Shown here: positions 48,024 through 60,011 of the stretch, one piece after another
How positions within the stretch are numbered: the stretch's first letter is position 1
Layout: each line of letters begins with the position of its first letter
Origin: Mactromeris polynyma
Lineage: Eukaryota; Mollusca; Bivalvia; Venerida; Mactridae
DNA: 64,000 nt
Reading direction: 5' to 3'
Assembly: GCA_032209605.1 (NCBI GenBank)
Contig: JASFXZ010000003.1
Location: 3,970,807 to 4,034,806 of the forward strand
Program-made: the position numbers and the translations under genes
The notes under the pieces: model-generated
Told to the model about the DNA's origin: nothing
Databases searched by the model: none
The model's input: the letters and a program-made list of their open reading frames with translations, nothing else

Positions 48024-48633
48024 TGTAGTTTCTGAGTTTACAATAGCTTCGGAAGTCGACGTATTTAATAGGCCTATTCTAGTATTCATAACGTTACACA
48101 TACATTTAGAACATTGATCCTTATCTAATTGACAAAGTTTAGCAGTACAACTATCATTTGACAACACTAATAAGAAAGCATTTGTCTACAAATATTCCAG
48201 ATTTTCCGGGTGTGATGGGCACCGGTATGATGTATCCAGGGGGAATGATGGGATATCTAGGAAGGGGCATGCCTTCTGGTATGATGGGATCGTCAGGTAT
48301 GGGAATGATGGGATCGTCAGGTATGGGCATGCCTTCTGGAATGATGGGATCGTCAGGTATGGGTATGTCGTCTGGTATGATGGGATCGTCAGGTATGGGC
48401 ATGTTGCCTAGTTTTGGAAGCAGTAAGTATTTTAATCAGTGTTAAATACTTTTTCAGAACGCTACTGAATGATTTTCAAAGTTGATCGGAAAAACTAAGA
48501 AATAAAAAATTTGTCTTTATAGTTATTATATATACAAGACTTACACAAATGTTCAAGAATTGTCGTTGTGATCACAATACTGTCAATATTGTGCGTCTGT
48601 TATTTCCAGGAACAAACGTATTTAAATAAATAA

Positions 48634-48796
48634 TACAGTAAAACATCACTTAAAGACCACTTCAATATTAAAACCACATTAAAATTAAGACCACAATTTT
48701 CAAGTCCATTTTCACTGTTTTGGTCTTATTCAACCTCAATAGAAGACTAGCTTTCAAGGGTACCAGCGGTGGTCTTATTATATAGGGTTTACTGTA
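48634..48796 (+). mobile_element. TACAGTAAAA-family element, unit B copy
   Basis: Same insertion site and ends as 43608-43770, so it was copied by the segmental duplication rather than inserted separately. Confidence 0.65.
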
Positions 48797-48956
48797 TATT
48801 CTGTTCAGTTAACGCAAATATCCAAAGACACGGCGACTCCGAAGAATACAAATACATGTACACATTTGGTCATAACCGGTGGTGCATGCCTTGCAACGCA
48901 GTGTTTAAACGAAATATATCAACTTTACTTCGATTTAAATCGTTAGCAATGAATTA

Positions 48957-49139
48957 TAACAGACTGACCTCGCTTATTCGATAACCTTCCCTCCGAATAC
49001 TTGGTATCATCCTAAATAAGTATCAGGTCCCGTTGTATCTTCTGATGCACATCGAATTGAAATGGGCTATTCGTAACCATGTATTATTCGAAATAAAATT
49101 TCGCACCCGACGAAATAGAATGAACGAGGTCCGACTGTA
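48957..49139 (+). mobile_element. TACAGTCGGACCTCG-family element, unit B copy
   Basis: Same site as 43931-44113 in unit A, ending GAACGAGGTCCGACTGTA. It is a duplicated copy. Confidence 0.65.
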
Positions 49140-50102
49140 TATTCATGTATTTGCGTAAAAACTATGAACTAGTAGAAAATATGTGTTTTGTTTGTGATAC
49201 AAGACTTTTATGACTTTATTTATTTCTGTGCCGATGGGAGGTTTCATGCCAAGCAGCGGTGGTTTCGATTCCTTCAGTGGAGGCCGCAGTGGAGGCCGCA
49301 GTGGTGGTGGTGGTGGTGGTGGTCGAGGTAGATCATCATCTGGGTCCGGTAGTGGCTCAGGATCACGCGGTTTCTAAGCACTGAAGATCTTGTCCCATAT
49401 AATTATACATATTGGAGAAAGATACAAACAAGTACACTCAAATGCTTTCCTAAATGGTTACTATTTACATCGGCATATTTGACAAAATGACGATAAAATA
49501 CAACAGAATTTGACTTTTTTTGTAAAGACTCATACATCAATCAGTGGACACTGGTTGGCTGGAACACGGTTGTGTCGAATAACCCGGATGACTCGAACTG
49601 CGTATTAAAAACATACATGTACATTGGACGCAACTTCGGTCGACTAGAACTACAGTTTACTCGAACTAATTTCGTCAGTACCGACGAGTGCGCGAAAACG
49701 ACACTTCAAAAATGGGCTATAATCGATATTAGCTCCATGTTACAACCGATTAATATACTCTAATTTTATGTCTCCGAATCATTATCGTGCCTCGGACTGT
49801 AGTTTGCCAGACTGGCACATGCGGTATTATAATAAGGTTATCTTAATTTCGCGGTTGTCTTTGAATAAGGTTTTTCTGCAGTTCTAAAACATATAAAAAC
49901 TATAATTAAAACATACTATGGTCACAGCTGATTCATCATTCAGTAGGGTTGATTGCAATAATACTCAGATTTCAGAGCCAGTATCGGCTTATCTCTCCTG
50001 TTCATATTCGGTATATTCGCCATCTGGCATCCACACATTTTTGAAGGCATCATCATACTAGTAGTCAAAATCCGTCGGTAGCAGAGCAGTTATCTCCCTG
50101 TA

Positions 50103-50182
50103 GTCCTTCTATGGTATGTACATATATATAAAGGGAGAGAACTCCAGAAAGGATAAAGGGAGAGAACTCGTGACAATCTCCT
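50103..50182. mobile_element. Small element of the GGAGATTGTCACGAG family
   Basis: AAAGGGAGAGAACTC occurs twice, and the segment ends CTCGTGACAATCTCCT, the reverse complement of the 62300 and 33212 ends. Confidence 0.55.
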
Positions 50183-50868
50183 ATTGTCGATGACATGCAT
50201 AACAGCAGACCAAACTCCCCATTGTTGATTTCCCTTGACGTTTAAATATGAGGCGCATTGCTGCGCAGAGGTTGACAACAGAACGCTGTAACCAATGATC
50301 TATCAACCAAAGCATTTCACATAAACCTAAAACACATAAGACAAACAATTTCGTTTTTGCAAGACACATACGTGCTAAAGCCAAAACACGATCAATCTTG
50401 TATCATCGTTGCACAGACAAATGTTTGAACAATAGTGTTGACTTAATGAACAAGTATTATCCATCAGACGTAAAACAAACATTGAGAAACAAGTTCATCT
50501 GCTTCTTTATTTACAAGTATGCAACTGTACAGGATACAATCTAATTCACATTTCGATCTCCCTTTAAAGAAACAAAGTTCTTGTTTTAAGTGGTAAGATC
50601 TTTTATTTGACTATTATCTTATCAATGAACCATGATGGCAATGGTACAGTAAGAGCCGGCGGAATTCGAAGAAATGCTCGAATTTATGTACAGGTACTCG
50701 TATGCAAATGTACGTAATCGTTATTCGAGCGTTATTCGAGTTTTCTTAATATTTGAATACAGACCTAGTAGCGAACCCAGAGCTAGCACTGACATCAACA
50801 TTCGAAAAGGGTCCGCGGCAAATACATATATGTAGTCGAATAACAAGTTAGATCACACTAAAAAAATC
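50183..50868. other. Intergenic, short repeat only
   Basis: No gene. About 50680-50850 is a reverse-oriented relative of the pair at 52468-52700 (shared words GCTAGCACTGACATCAACAT and AATACATAT). Confidence 0.4.
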
Positions 50869-51288
50869 AAGTCGGTAAGAGTGACTTCCCTTTATAATCA
50901 GGGTAGGTCAATCTGAAAAAAACTAAAAATTTAAGTCGGAAGAGTGACATCCCTTTATAATCAGGGGAGGAAACTATGAAAAACATAAAATATAAGTGGG
51001 AAGAGTGACTTCCCTTTATAATCAGGGTAGGTGACTCCGAAACACTTAAAATTTAATTCGGAAGAGTGACGTCCCTTAATAATCAGGGGAGGTCACTCTG
51101 AAAAACATAAAATTTAAGTCGGTAAAAGTGACGTGCCTTTATAATCAGGGGAGGTGACTCTGAAAAACTTAAAATTTAAGTCGGATTAGTGACGTCCCTT
51201 AATAATCAGGGGAGGTCACTCTGAAAAACTTAAAATTTAAGTCGGAATAGTGACGTCCCTTTATAATTCGGGGAGGTCACTATAAAAT
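50869..51288 (+). repeat. About 60-bp tandem repeat of hairpin units, 7 copies
   Basis: Units start AAGTCGGAAGAGTGAC. Each contains AGTGACGTCCC and GGGGAGGTCACT, which pair across a TTTATAATCA loop. Starts are near 50869, 50934, 50994, 51055, 51116, 51178 and 51239. A CGGAAAT-rich stretch follows to about 51410. Confidence 0.85.
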
Positions 51289-51409
51289 CGGAGATAACCG
51301 AAAATTGCAGGAATGTAATGGAAATCCAAAAAATCGGAAATGAACGGAAATTACCGAAAATACCGGAAAATAACGGATATAACTGATAAATGCCGGAATT
51401 TAACGGAGA

Positions 51410-52460
51410 TTTCAGACTCGGGCCCACACGTGCAAAACGTGCTATAAACGTCCAGACGCCTAATACGATTAATTTCATAGCGAGCCGGCTAAAAAAAATC
51501 TATAATTCGCTGCATTACCTGTTCAAATATCGGTATGTGAAATTTTGTGTGAATACATGCATTATTAGAAAAATAATAATACAATATAAACTGACCGATT
51601 AGGAATTTTGTTGAGTGTACACGTATCAGGCGGAATTCGTCTCTATTAGAAACGAACAGAAATAAGTCTACAAAGGCACTGATAAGCTCGACGACTGCTC
51701 CTTATACAATTAATATAAGGAAACAACGGAGCAAGTTCCGCGCGAAGCAGAAATGAGCAATACGCTTCATTGATATGAGAACAAATACCAAAAACACACA
51801 TATACGATTGCTTAATAACTTTATAACGGCTTTCAAAAAATAGATCTGACGATATTCAGGTGCATTTCTATGTCCAATATATTTAAATAAGCATCAAATG
51901 CAATAGCGTTTCTGTGAAAAGCTGTCGTTTGAATTAAACACCTTGGTTTTATATATTGCGTTAAAATCTACAGCTTAATGAAATAGATATTAGCAACAAG
52001 TATACTATCTAAGTTCAGGATTTTACGTCTCTACATTTAATGTGTATGTCCCGGGGGCATACGCAAACTACACAAAACCTTAATCTCACCGATAACAATA
52101 CACGTAACATAAACGTAATGGAAATACATTTCAGTACTGTCCTATTGTATTCAAGCTGTTTGTAACACAGTCGTTCTTCTGGCATATTTTCCCATAGCAA
52201 ATATTCTCCCCAATGGGCATTTTTCTAAAGCCAATGTCAAAAAAACCCAAAAGATAAATAAAACTAGAATGCATCCATAGGACACAAATGCCCCCACTTG
52301 CAGCCTTTGTCACAAAAGCAAATGCTATCATTCTGCTCATAGTTTGTGAATGGATATCAAAATTACCAAGTGAACAACTGTACTGATTATGGTGATAAGA
52401 CAACGGCCATAACTTTGCACTTACTGGACACAGGCAAACACGAAACCCCAGGTCCACAAC
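51410..52460. other. Intergenic, no gene supported
   Basis: ORFs here are short and without motifs. A stretch at 52265-52300 (GCATCCATAGGACACAAATG) resembles 60858-60885, so it is likely part of a dispersed repeat. Confidence 0.4.
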
Positions 52461-52467
52461 TTCACAT

Positions 52468-52700
52468 GCTGGCTCGTTATTCGACTCCAGATATGTATTC
52501 GCCGCGGTCAAGTTCGAATGTTGATGTCGGTGCCAGCTCTGGGTTCGCTACTAGGTATGCATTCAAATATGTAGAAAACTCGAATTACGATGTACCAGCT
52601 GGCTCGTTATTCGACTACAGATATGTATTCGCCGCGGACCTATTTAGAATGTTGATGTCAGTGCTAGCTCTGTGTTCGCTTTAAGATATGTATTGAAAAA
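52468..52700 (+). repeat. Two direct copies of a 100-bp segment
   Basis: GCTGGCTCGTTATTCGACT..CAGATATGTATTCGCCGCGG occurs at about 52470 and 52597, each followed by GAATGTTGATGTC and a GCTCTG..TTCGCT block. A reverse copy lies near 50680-50850. Confidence 0.75.
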
Positions 52701-53002
52701 TATAATATAAGTTGAATAACCATGTCAGTGCTGGGTCGGTATTCAATATTGATGTACGATGTACGATTACCGCGCCAGCTTCACTCAACTATTTGGATGG
52801 CGCGGTAATGCCCCTAGTCAAGTAGTCACTGAGAACCTACGCCTTTATACCCGGGTTTCGAGTTTAGCAGAGGAATGCTTAGTACCGACTGAGCTCATTG
52901 GCCAGTGAACCTTGTAAAGCTGTCAAAATAACGTTCCTCGTTTCTGATCACTTTGTCATAATGTAGTGAAGGTTCTAAAAAAATAACAGCGAGTTAGCTC
53001 TT

Positions 53003-54317
53003 TTGACCAGTTCATCAGAGGATATTGCATGTAGGTGAAATGTTTGACCAGTTCATCAGAGGGTATTTCGTGTAGGTGAACTGTTTGACCAGTTCATCAG
53101 AGGATATTTCATGTAGGTGAAATGTTTGACCAGTTCATAGAGGGTATTTCATGTAGGTGAAATGTTTGACCAGTTCATCAGAGGGTATTTCATGTAGGTG
53201 AAATGTTTGACCAGTTCATCAGAGGATATTTCATGTAGGTGAAATGTTTGACCAGTTCATCAGAGGGTATTTCATGTAGGTGAAATGTTTGACCAGTTCA
53301 TCAGAGGGTATTTCATGTAGGTGAAATGTTTGACCAGTTCATCAGAGGGTATTTCATGTAGGTGAAATGTTTGACCAGTTCATCAGAGGGTATTTCATGT
53401 AGGTGAAATGTTTGACCAGTTCATCAGAGGGTATTTCATGTAGGTGAAATGTTTGACCAGTTCATCAGAGGGTATTTCATGTAGGTGAAATGTTTGACCA
53501 GTTCATCAGAGGGTATTTCATGTAGGTGAAATGTTTGACCAGTTCATCAGAGGGTATTTCATGTAGGTGAAATGTTTGACCAGTTCATCAGAGGGTATTT
53601 CATGTAGGTGAAATGTTTGACCAGTTCATCAGAGGGTATTTCATGTAGGTGAAATGTTTGACCAGTTCATCAGAGGGTATTTCATGTAGGTGAAATGTTT
53701 GACCAGTTCATCAGAGGGTATTTCATGTAGGTGAAATGTTTGACCAGTTCATCAGAGGGTATTTCATGTAGGTGAAATGTTTGACCAGTTCATCAGAGGG
53801 TATTTCATGTAGGTGAAATGTTTGACCAGTTCATCAGAGGGTATTTCATGTAGGTGAAATGTTTGACCAGTTCATCAGAGGGTATTTTAGTAGGTGAAAT
53901 GTTTGACCAGTTCATCAGAGGGTATTTCATGTAGGTGAAATGTTTGACCAGTTCATCAGAGGATATTTCATGTAGGTGAAATGTTTGACCAGTTCATCAG
54001 AGGGTATTTCACGTAGGTGAAATGTTTGACCAGTTCATCAGAGGATATTGCATGTAGGTGAAATGTTTGACCAGTTCATCAGAGGGTATTTCATGTAGGT
54101 GAAATGTTTGACCAGTTCATCAGAGGGTATTTCATGTAGGTGAAATGTTTGACCAGTACATCAGAGGGTATTTCATGTAGGTGAAATGTTTGACCAGTTC
54201 ATCGGAGGGTATTTCATGTAGGTGAAATGTTTGACCAGTTCATCAGAGGGTATTTCATGTAGGTGAAATGTTTGACCAGTTCATCAGAGGGTATTATATA
54301 GGTGAAATGTTTGACCT
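53003..54317 (+). repeat. 41-bp minisatellite, about 32 copies
   Basis: The unit is TGTTTGACCAGTTCATCAGA plus GGGTATTTCATGTAGGTGAAA. Central copies are nearly identical; variants (GGATATTGC, deletion of CA, ACGTAG) lie at the edges. It ends about 245 bp upstream of the first ependymin-related gene. Confidence 0.95.
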
Positions 54318-54561
54318 AAATATGGCAATTATCGGACAAAAGTATGTTATCCACTTATCATAATGTATGTGTACATTGTACCACTGTAAACTTCTAACAA
54401 TACAAATAAAGATAAAATTAAAAAGTCTTAAACTTAACGAAAACTCACCAACTAAGGGAATTTTAAGTTGGATTACTATTATCTAAATAATTTTGAATAA
54501 ATAAATCTATTTCTTTTGTAATGCACAATCGTATAGTTAACAAATAATCACATGGACTAGA

Positions 54562-57248
54562 ATGAGGAACTTATATATACGAGTTATCGCACCTTTGTGG
54601 CTGTTCATAAGTTCAACTTATGGCGGCACACTGCCTCCTAAATGCTGCTTTCCAAAACAATACGAAGCTTTTATATACGCTATTAATGGACTACAGGATG
54701 GTGAAAACTATGGGTTTGGAAACAACACTATCAGAACGGCGTTTGATGGAATTAATCAACTTACATTTACCCACGAACATTCCTTATTATTTAACAATGT
54801 GTTTCCATTTCCGATCACACAAGATTATGTCAACATCATGGATTACAAAGCGGTAAGTTTAGCTACATATACGAGGGATGTCCGTAAAGTTTTGAGACTG
54901 TTTCAATGAAACACAAACTTCTTTTATGATCGTAGTTTATAGGGTTGATTTTAAACTCGATATTAATGAAATTATTAATACATGTAGTGTGTTTCAATCA
55001 CACTCCAGTCAACTTCCTTGTCAACTCTTAGCATAGTTCGAACCTACGGCCTCTTGGCTGAGCAGCCGACACGTTACTATAATATTAATTTCTAACTTGA
55101 TAATACATGTATATGGAAACTACCGAATCACAAATGATCTTGACATAATAAAAACATTTTTATAAAAGTTATTTCCAATGCTCCTTTTACTGAAAACAAT
55201 TTTGAATTTATATTAGAACATCCAATGGCGTGTGTATAATGACCAGTCGTGTGACAAACTGGACGTTGGATTGCCACTGTATGAAGAATGTATTCCAGGT
55301 AAAACAAACGGATAGTTTAAAACATAATTATCTTGTAGTGGTTGTACTGTAGAAAGGTTGAATAGACAGGAAACTTTTGCTTTACTTTAAATGCTTTGTT
55401 ATACAAGAGAGAGAATAAGTTGCTACAGGGAACGCCGCATTCATGAGACATTGCCCCTCCATACAGACCTCCGGTAAAACAACAATCCATAAAACATAAG
55501 ACACTTGAGGAGGTTCAAGGGTACCTACGTACACTCACATTGTACTTATAGCATTTTTATTACATAACTGTTACATAATCATGTATACAAAAAATGATAA
55601 AAAGCTGTGCATCGATACAAGAACATATTCAAATATTGGAAATTGTGATATTTATCACTCTGTTATTACAATATAATATTCAGGAAACGCTACATTGATC
55701 AGTGAAGGACAGTTCGGACCAGCTGGGAAGGTGATGAAAACGTATTTATTCCATGACAGAATTTATCTTGACCCGTACGAAATCACCATCTCTGTGATTA
55801 TGTCAGGTAAGTGTTTGATTCGACTTTTTGGCCCGGGGTAAAGATTTCAATCTAACCCCCCCCCCCCCCTATTCAAGTTGCTATCGGTAATCTGAAATCG
55901 ATTTCATAGTACCCCGGGGTGGTAACCTGAACACAATTCAATATTTACCACCGCGTAGTTTAGAATAGCCCTTACTGATTGAGCTGATGTGACAATTTTC
56001 ACATGATCAATTAAGAAATCATAGTTTAATTGAATAAAAATGCATAGAACATACAAAATTGAAGGCTAGTTTCAAACTGGAAAAAAAACATCAAACATCA
56101 GGCGGGGGTGGATAACTTGAAACGGGTAGTCTGAAAACGCTACATTCGGTAGCATACATTCTTCCGACCCGCTCCTTGTTGTTTGCTGCCGTCTATATAG
56201 CATTACGTGTTTTGTTTCAAGCTTTAAACATTTGAAATGACATCGTTATCTTAATGTCGCACACATTCAAAAGCAGAAAATAACGCCTAAGTACTACGTA
56301 ATGCAATAGTTGTATTTTGAACCATGTGTTCATCTAAATATACAATGAGCTGCTTGTGTCTGGTAATATACCAATCCTAATAGCCGCCATTAAAGTCTTC
56401 GATTTTCAATGTTTTTATAGACGAAAAGGATGGAGAATGCTGGCCAGTAAGAATGAGTTTTTCATCAGCATACGTATTTGATAGCAACAAGAATGTCGAT
56501 ATAACAACAGGAGATATATTTGACTTCACGCCGGGCATTAAGGACAGGTCTATCTTCACCCCACCGTCTTCCTGTCCCCAGGCTACCAAACAGACAAAGG
56601 TGATGTTTTTTATTGAACATACAAATGAAAAGTCACCAAAACTGATAATCAAATCAGATAACAATTATACTACGCTGTTTTGTTTCACCATGCTTGCATT
56701 CCATGAAGCTTAAACACTAGATTGTGTTTCATAATATTTTTTTTATAGACATCATTGCAATGAAAATATGCCTATATGTTTATGTACTACTCAGTCCAAA
56801 ACGCAAACATGACATTACCTAACAGTCAGCTCAGCAATCAGTTGATATTGCTGCTACCGTTGTCGTTCCTGTTGCTACATGTTGTTGCTTTCTTGTTGTG
56901 GTGTTGATACTTTTCATGGGTGTGGCATCATGTCATGTGTCTAATGCGCGCTAAATGAGCTGTAGGTGCGCTGCTTACAATCACATCGTGTAGTCACGTA
57001 GATAAAATTATTTTTCGATGATTTGTTTTAAGAGTCTTTGAAATTTTGCAAAATAATATCCAGGATGCTAAATGTTCGCTTGAAGACCATAACATATATC
57101 TCGAAATAATTTCCATAGTTATAAATCTGGAAAATGTAATTTTGTTTTATTTCAGACAAATACCATAATGAAACCTCCGGTTGGACTTAAGGAGACACTG
57201 TATGCATTTTCTGCTCGTGCGAGACAAAACGGACACGGTGGACATTAG
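54562..57248 (+). CDS. Ependymin-related protein 1 (5 exons)
   Basis: Exons 54562-54852, 55217-55298, 55684-55806, 56421-56599 and 57156-57248 (phases 0,1,1,0) encode 255 residues. The N-terminal signal peptide is MRNLYIRVIAPLWLFISSTYG. The mature protein starts LPPKCCFPKQYEAF, matching the conserved Cys-Pro-aromatic start of ependymins. Exon 2 has NDQSCDKL and EECIPG. Exon 4 has ECWPV and GIKDRSIFTPPSSCP, which closely match the C-terminal hallmark of ependymin-related proteins. N-glycosylation sites include GNNT and GNAT. Family members are secreted glycoproteins of the extracellular matrix with a lipid- or calcium-binding fold. ATG 54562 is chosen because it gives the signal peptide. No clear TATA box. 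Confidence 0.92.
55030..55082 (-). mobile_element. tRNA-like fragment in intron 1 of ependymin-related gene 1
   Basis: The reverse strand reads GTAACGTGTCGGCTGCTCAG and GTAGGTTCGAACTATGC, A- and B-box-like. Probably a SINE head remnant. Confidence 0.45.
55405..55540 (-). mobile_element. 45-bp-array-type element, single copy, intron 2
   Basis: Reverse complement of the 13600 element: GAGAGAATAAGTTGCTACAG, one GCCCCTCCATACAGACC unit, CATAAAACATAAG and GAGGAGGTTCAAGGGTACC. It lies in intron 2 of ependymin-related gene 1, opposite in orientation to the one in gene 2. Confidence 0.7.
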
Positions 57249-57775
57249 TTATATTGTAATACATGTACTGATAATTTATTGAATCCCTGCAAACAAAAAA
57301 AACACTAATTTACATAGTGCAATGCTCTGAATTATGTATGTTTCTTATGTATGCTCTGACATGCTCTGACATTGTACTCAAACCTTAGTTGGCTTGTGTT
57401 GTTATTCCTATGGTTAATTTATAAACTATACGTAGTTGAGAATGTAGGATTGTGTTGCAATAGTTTCTGTGTTAATCCACTTGCCTTGGTGATGTACGGT
57501 AAATGTCAATATTATCCTTATTAATGTTGAAACATGTCGAAACCAAGAGAAAGTTTATAAACTTAATACATTAGAGAATATCCATTGCCATTAAATGAAA
57601 TTAGGAAATTTGCATATATCAGACAGTATTCCAGTTCAGCTTTTAAAACCAATCGACTATATACTCACTGTGAAATATCTTACAATTAAATCATACAATA
57701 CAATATATACCAATCTCTCTCGATGAGTTTCCAACCATTACTTGAGCGGAATTCAGAGACTGTGAAGACAACCAG
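57249..57775. other. Spacer after ependymin-related gene 1
   Basis: Probable 3'UTR and intergenic sequence. No canonical AATAAA is obvious near the stop. No gene seen. Confidence 0.4.
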
Positions 57776-57850
57776 AATCTCCCTCATTGGTAGATTCGAA
57801 CACAATGTCCTCTGCATGAATAGCCCGTCCACTAAGCCGTCCCATTTTAG
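57776..57850 (-). mobile_element. tRNA-derived SINE-like fragment
   Basis: The reverse strand shows GGCTTAGTGGACGGGC (A-box-like) and GTGTTCGAATCTACC (B-box-like). Confidence 0.55.
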
Positions 57851-57994
57851 CATCCCGGAGTAATACAGCAAAGGACGTCATTGTCGTGACCCACTAGTAC
57901 AGGCTCAAATGTCCATGGGTGATATATGTGCAACAGGGACAGTTGGTTTCAAAATAATGAATTGATGCATAAGTTTCATTGACAAAGACATCTT

Positions 57995-58675
57995 CCCAGT
58001 TGGTCTGACCTCTCCCCAGTTGGTCTGACCTATCTCCAGTTGATCTGACCTCACCCCAAGTTGGTCTGACCTCTCCCCAGTTGGTCTGACCTCTCTCCAG
58101 TTGGTCTGACCACTCTCCAGTTGGTCTGACCTCACCCCCAGTTGGTCTGACCTCTCTCCAGTTGGTCTGACCTCTCTCCAGCTGATCTGATCTCTCCCCC
58201 AGTTGGTCTGACCTCTTCCCAGTTGGTCTAACCTCTCTCCAGTTGATCTGACCTCTCCCCCAGTTGGCCTGACCTCTCCAGTTGGTCTGCCTCTCTCCAG
58301 CTAATCTGACCTCTCCCCCAGTTGGTCTGACCTCTTCCCAGTTGGTCTAACCTCTCTCCAGTTGATCTGACCTCTCCCCCAGTTGGTCTGACCTCTCTCC
58401 AGTTGGTCTGCCTCTCTCCAGCTAATCTGACCTCTCCCCCAGTTGGTCTGACCTCTTCCCAGTTGGCCTAACCTCTCTCCAGTTTATCTGACCTCTCCCC
58501 AGTTGGTCTGACCTTTTCCCAGTTGGTCTGACCTCTCTCCAGTTGGTCTGACCTCTCTCCAGTTGATCTGACCTCTACCCCAGTTGGTCTGACCTCTCTC
58601 CAGTTGATCTGACCTCTTCCCAGTTGGTCTGACCTCTCTCCAGTTGGTCTGACCTCACCCCCAGTTACTCTGGTG
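57995..58675 (-). repeat. 20-bp minisatellite, about 34 copies
   Basis: The unit is CAGTTGGTCTGACCTCTCTC with variants (GATCTG, CCCCCAG, GGTCTAACC) arranged in multi-unit blocks that themselves recur, for example near 58200, 58320 and 58440. This shows higher-order amplification. It lies between the two ependymin-related genes. Confidence 0.92.
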
Positions 58676-58993
58676 CAAATTTGACTGCATTCACGGGCCT
58701 ACTGTTTTGTTTATCTATGTTCTACATGCCGTAACCTGTGCTCACCGTTCAGCAGAGATTTACTTTACTTATATTAAAACTGTTGTTTTTTTGCATTGGT
58801 TATAAAATTTACGTGTAGTAGGATAAGTGTGAGATTACTTCCTTACATCAGTTTTAACCGCCCCAGTAGTGTCTTTATCTAGAATGGACTTGTCACTGAT
58901 CATATTAAGACGGTTCTCCAGTTTTTTACCCACCATCTATGTATGTGTATTGAGTCTGTTTGTCTTGGTAATTATCTACGGTCATCAGTATAC

Positions 58994-59225
58994 GAGCGCC
59001 GCTGTACGATTTCCAACCTCTTCTTTAAGTGACGTCATTTTCAGAAAACGTGATATATGTGACGTCACCGTGTACTGACAGTAAGCAATAGTTGCCCCAT
59101 ATGGCAATATGAAAAAAGTGACAATATGGAGTAAATGTTGTTTCCTGATTGCAAATAGTGACATCACATGTTGCGTTTTCTTGAAATGACGTACGTCACT
59201 TACAGAAGAGTTGTCACATGTTCAC
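58994..59225. mobile_element. Palindromic TGACGTCA element, second copy
   Basis: It starts GAGCGCCGCTGTACG and carries TGACGTCA at 59030-59037 and 59060-59067, CCATATGG and a right arm (GAAATGACGTACGTCACTTA). It is the relative of 31903-32145; its right terminus is degraded. Confidence 0.65.
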
Positions 59226-60011
59226 GCTTAACTGGACTCCTGAGATGACAGCGCACTTAGTATGTCGCATTTCCAGCTCGACTTAAATATACTTAACGCC
59301 ATTAAAAACGCAACGAACAATTGTGCACATAGATCAAGTGACATTACAAAGACGAAGCTATTCTTTATTTCTCAAATGGTCGCCCATATGGGATATCCCG
59401 GTGGCGAGGATAAATAAACTCATCTCCACTATTTCTCAAACATAATTTCATAACATTTTTCAATAATGAAATAAAAAAACATTGGTCTACAGTTATATAA
59501 AGTTTTGAACAAGAATAAATACATAACTAAGCCTATTTCAAATAGTTTTAATGGCGTCAAGTATATATTTGGCAGTTGTAACACAATCTTATAGTGTTGT
59601 ACTTTACATCGAGGGTATTTGAAGTAGGATCAACGTTTGACCCAAATATAAAGACAATCGTTCGCACTATATTAAGTCTAATCAACTTTCGTAATCATAA
59701 GTCAAATATAATGAGCTGTAAACCTGTAAATTTAGCGTACTATAATAGTTCAATAAATTCCGAATTTCAGTTTTTGACTTCCAGATAGAATTAATATAGA
59801 AGTGGTTCAAGCTTAATAATGATTCATTACTGTTTCTGTTAATGCTCGCTGAAAAAAAACACATTTCAACTGCTGAAATATCGAAGGATTAAATGCCATA
59901 ACCTTACAAAAACGCGAAATAAAGGTATTTTATGTTAAGTTTCAGTTACTATTGTTTAATAGTACATGTAATGCTCATTTAGTACGTCAACAAATTGACA
60001 AACGATGCACA
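59226..60011. other. Upstream region of ependymin-related gene 2
   Basis: AT-rich, with no TATA box clearly placed and no other gene. The reading frame extends upstream of 60012 to 59952, but the signal peptide and the match to gene 1 support 60012 as the start. Confidence 0.4.

Larger units (their letters stand above)
48201..49377 (+). pseudogene. Relic exons 2 and 3 of paralogue B
   Basis: Exon 2 (48201-48422) keeps its length, frame, CCAG acceptor and GTAAGT donor. The exon 3 equivalent (49229-49377) is 9 nt shorter than in A, still in frame and still ends GSRGF-stop. Its acceptor reads TATTTCTG instead of TATTTCAG, so the AG is gone. With the exon 1 donor also lost, normal splicing is not possible. 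Confidence 0.75.
46636..50035 (+). repeat. Unit B of the head-to-tail segmental duplication
   Basis: It is homologous to unit A from promoter to the terminal word CGCCATCTGGCATCCACA, but about 2.8 kb shorter. Losses are the GGDRFG block and the end of exon 1, plus a 1.6-kb deletion at 49689. Confidence 0.88.

Noticed and set aside
59952..60011. Upstream start for ependymin-related protein 2
   Set aside because: It adds 20 residues before a good signal peptide; paralogue 1 starts at the position equivalent to 60012.
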